DNA from: Leptospira hartskeerlii
GTDB taxonomy: Bacteria; Spirochaetota; Leptospiria; Leptospirales; Leptospiraceae
Assembly: GCF_002811475.1 (NCBI RefSeq)
Contig: NZ_NPDL01000002.1
Location: forward strand, 62,001-126,000
DNA length: 64,000 nt
Reading direction: 5' to 3'
Shown one piece after another: positions 62,530-64,000 of the stretch. Each line of letters starts with the position of its first letter. Position 1 is the stretch's first letter. Position numbers and translations under genes: made by a program. The notes beneath the pieces are model-generated. The model searched no databases. It had not been told where the DNA came from and saw nothing but the letters and a program-made list of their open reading frames with translations.

Positions 62530-64000
62530 TCCGTAATTTCTAAGCAGAATAACGTGAGATCGTCAGTCATGATCCCGTCTCCGAAGGATTCCGAATAGGA
62601 TACTAAGGAGCGGATCAGGCTATCCGAATCTTGATAAGAAAGTTTTTTTACAGCTTCCACAAGAGTAGTATTGCCCATAGGAATTCCTTTTGATCCTCTG
62701 ACCTCGAATAAACCGTCAGAATACAATAATACTCTATCTCCAGGTTTTAGTTGTATCTGAAAATCCTCCAAAATTGGAGTTCCAACCGCGAGTAAGACTC
62801 CTCCTTTTCCTTGTAGATCCAAGGTTTCTCCATCTCTGAGAAGAAGTCCTGCATGGTGTCCTGCATAACTATATTCTAATATTCTTGTATTCGGATCGTA
62901 TCTAAGGAAAACTGCGGAGATAAAATGTTGGGTTACTACGGAAGAAAGTAGATCGTTCGTGAATAGTAAGCCTTCCTTAGGCTTATTTCCTTTTCTGGAA
63001 AATACGTTAAAAGAGATGGATGCCATTGCGGCCACCATTGCTGATGAAATCCCATGTCCTGAAACGTCTGCAAATAAGATCTCCAGGCTTCCGTCTGCAC
63101 TTTCGGAACAATTCAGAACGTCCCCTCCTACGTGATCGTAAGGACGGAAATAGGAGAATATTTTGAATTTATGCGAAGAAGGAAAATCACGAGTTGTTAT
63201 CGTATTCTGTACTTCTCTTGCGATGTCCAGGTCTTGGATCACTCTTGAATAGAGCATATTGATCCGTTCGGACGCCTCTTTTTTTTCAGTGATGTCTCGG
63301 AGAACATACACTCTCCCTAAGTCTTTGCCTGAGATCGGGATTTCCGATTTGGAAACTTCTAAATAAACTGAATTCGAAGAGGGGAGCATATCTTCGTCAG
63401 GAGAGATTTGTTTTGTTTCTGAAAATTTTCTTTTGAAGTCCATCCTGGAGAAGGGCCTTCTTGTAAATCCTTCTAAAAATTTTCCTAGATCCAGTTTTTC
63501 CGGAGCAGCAGTTATTTTAGGAAAACCTAACATTTCTTTTGCGCTTTCGTTCCAATATAGCAAATCGTCTGAAGCTGACAATAGGATAACGCCTTCTCTA
63601 AGTTTTGCATACAATTGGAGCGCTATCTTTTCTAATCGGATCTCTAAAAAGCCATACTTTGCAATTGCGATAAATACGCAGGCGGATTGGATCACACTTA
63701 CACTTCCGCTCAAAGGAGGATAATGCAGATCTCCTTGGGATAAGATCCGAGGGAGTACTGTTGTCAAAAATCCAAGTACTGAAGATAGAAATGTTCCGAA
63801 TGCCAAAAGATAACATTGTTTTCTGAATCCTATCTCTTCTTTTCTGGATTCAAAGATCAAAAGAAAGATGGCGTACACAGGAGGAGAAACAGTGAGAAGA
63901 TTGATCCCATACACGTAAAGTGGGCCTTGGATGAGCATGTCTCCCCAGTATTTTCTTTCTACTCCTGCGATGATCCAGTCGGTCGTCAATGTGATCGGAA
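62526..64000 (-). CDS. Membrane PAS-SpoIIE serine phosphatase, N-terminus outside window
   Basis: The frame is open to the window edge, so the N-terminus is missing. The visible part has two or three membrane helices (VYAIFLLIFES, YLLAFGTFLSSVLGFLTTVL, VIQSACVFIAIAKYGFLEIR) of a 7TM-like sensor, a PAS domain (about 140-245 from 63989) and a SpoIIE/PP2C phosphatase (about 275-485): SYFRPYDHVGGDVLNCSES, LFADVSGHGISSAMVAAMAS and TDDLTLFCLEI carry the metal-binding Asp residues. Such phosphatases remove phosphate from STAS antagonists, for example the protein at 32653, although no direct link is shown. Confidence 0.88.
   Translation of the reverse strand, partial: PITLTTDWIIAGVERKYWGDMLIQGPLYVYGINLLTVSPPVYAIFLLIFESRKEEIGFRKQCYLLAFGTFLSSVLGFLTTVLPRILSQGDLHYPPLSGSVSVIQSACVFIAIAKYGFLEIRLEKIALQLYAKLREGVILLSASDDLLYWNESAKEMLGFPKITAAPEKLDLGKFLEGFTRRPFSRMDFKRKFSETKQISPDEDMLPSSNSVYLEVSKSEIPISGKDLGRVYVLRDITEKKEASERINMLYSRVIQDLDIAREVQNTITTRDFPSSHKFKIFSYFRPYDHVGGDVLNCSESADGSLEILFADVSGHGISSAMVAAMASISFNVFSRKGNKPKEGLLFTNDLLSSVVTQHFISAVFLRYDPNTRILEYSYAGHHAGLLLRDGETLDLQGKGGVLLAVGTPILEDFQIQLKPGDRVLLYSDGLFEVRGSKGIPMGNTTLVEAVKKLSYQDSDSLIRSLVSYSESFGDGIMTDDLTLFCLEITD

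Overview
The window is a piece of a Leptospira chromosome. The clearest marker is lipL41 (26396..27460), a leptospiral outer-membrane lipoprotein, followed by its partner gene lep. A homologue of vitamin K-dependent gamma-carboxylase, many lipoproteins with relaxed spirochaetal lipoboxes, several PAS-rich sensor kinases and an internal fliD agree with this. Base composition looks moderate (about 40% GC by eye). The species cannot be named; a pathogen-related or intermediate lineage is an inference from lipL41/lep and the carboxylase homologue. No rRNA, tRNA, CRISPR array, insertion sequence or prophage was found. This is ordinary core chromosome with some fast-evolving accessory genes.

Region by region. 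1-7.5 kb: a cut-off nucleotidyltransferase gene, an AraC_N-type regulator divergent from a hydrolase lipoprotein with two direct-repeat operators between them, a lysophospholipase-like hydrolase followed by a frame-broken small membrane gene, a radical SAM protein, a glutathione transferase, a PAS-LuxR regulator and msrA. 7.6-11.8 kb: a SulP transporter fused to a beta-carbonic anhydrase, a GreA/GreB-type factor, an unknown gene and a SET-domain protein. 11.8-19.4 kb: a tightly overlapping minus-strand operon led by a 1930-residue lipoprotein with twelve bacterial Ig-like (Big_2) repeats, then three small lipoproteins and a UPF0316 membrane protein. 19.8-26.1 kb: a gamma-carboxylase-like membrane protein, dprA, a tetratricopeptide-like lipoprotein, a DoxX protein, a RimI-like acetyltransferase, ispF and nadA.

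26.4-36.3 kb: lipL41-lep, a B12-binding radical SAM protein, a hemerythrin-like protein, a helix-hairpin-helix protein overlapping an AraC regulator, a uracil-DNA glycosylase-like protein, a STAS anti-sigma antagonist, galK and pgi. 36.5-45 kb: an unknown zinc-ribbon protein, an acetyltransferase, a ClpP-like protease behind an ECF sigma factor, and a four-gene run of two PAS histidine kinases plus an AmgK/MurU-like kinase-nucleotidyltransferase pair. 45-52.4 kb: a hydrolase, a LuxR response regulator and a ppk1-led operon (polyphosphate kinase, FAD-linked oxidase, small membrane protein, acyltransferase). 52.7-64 kb: a rhomboid-like protein, a very large membrane sensor kinase coupled to a response regulator, an acyl-CoA dehydrogenase, fliD with a coiled flagellar neighbour, and a SpoIIE-type phosphatase cut by the window edge.

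Themes. Signalling is dense: four PAS/kinase proteins, two response regulators, a STAS protein, a SpoIIE phosphatase and an ECF sigma factor. Genes are packed closely: several convergent pairs overlap at their stop codons and several operons use ATGA or TAATG junctions. The most notable signals not explained by gene calls are a strong terminator-like hairpin inside the start of lep, direct-repeat operators abutting a near-leaderless promoter, a REP-like 18-bp palindrome, an 11-bp inverted repeat upstream of a response regulator, a leader hairpin at the large sensor kinase, and a stop-start chained, frame-broken membrane microgene.
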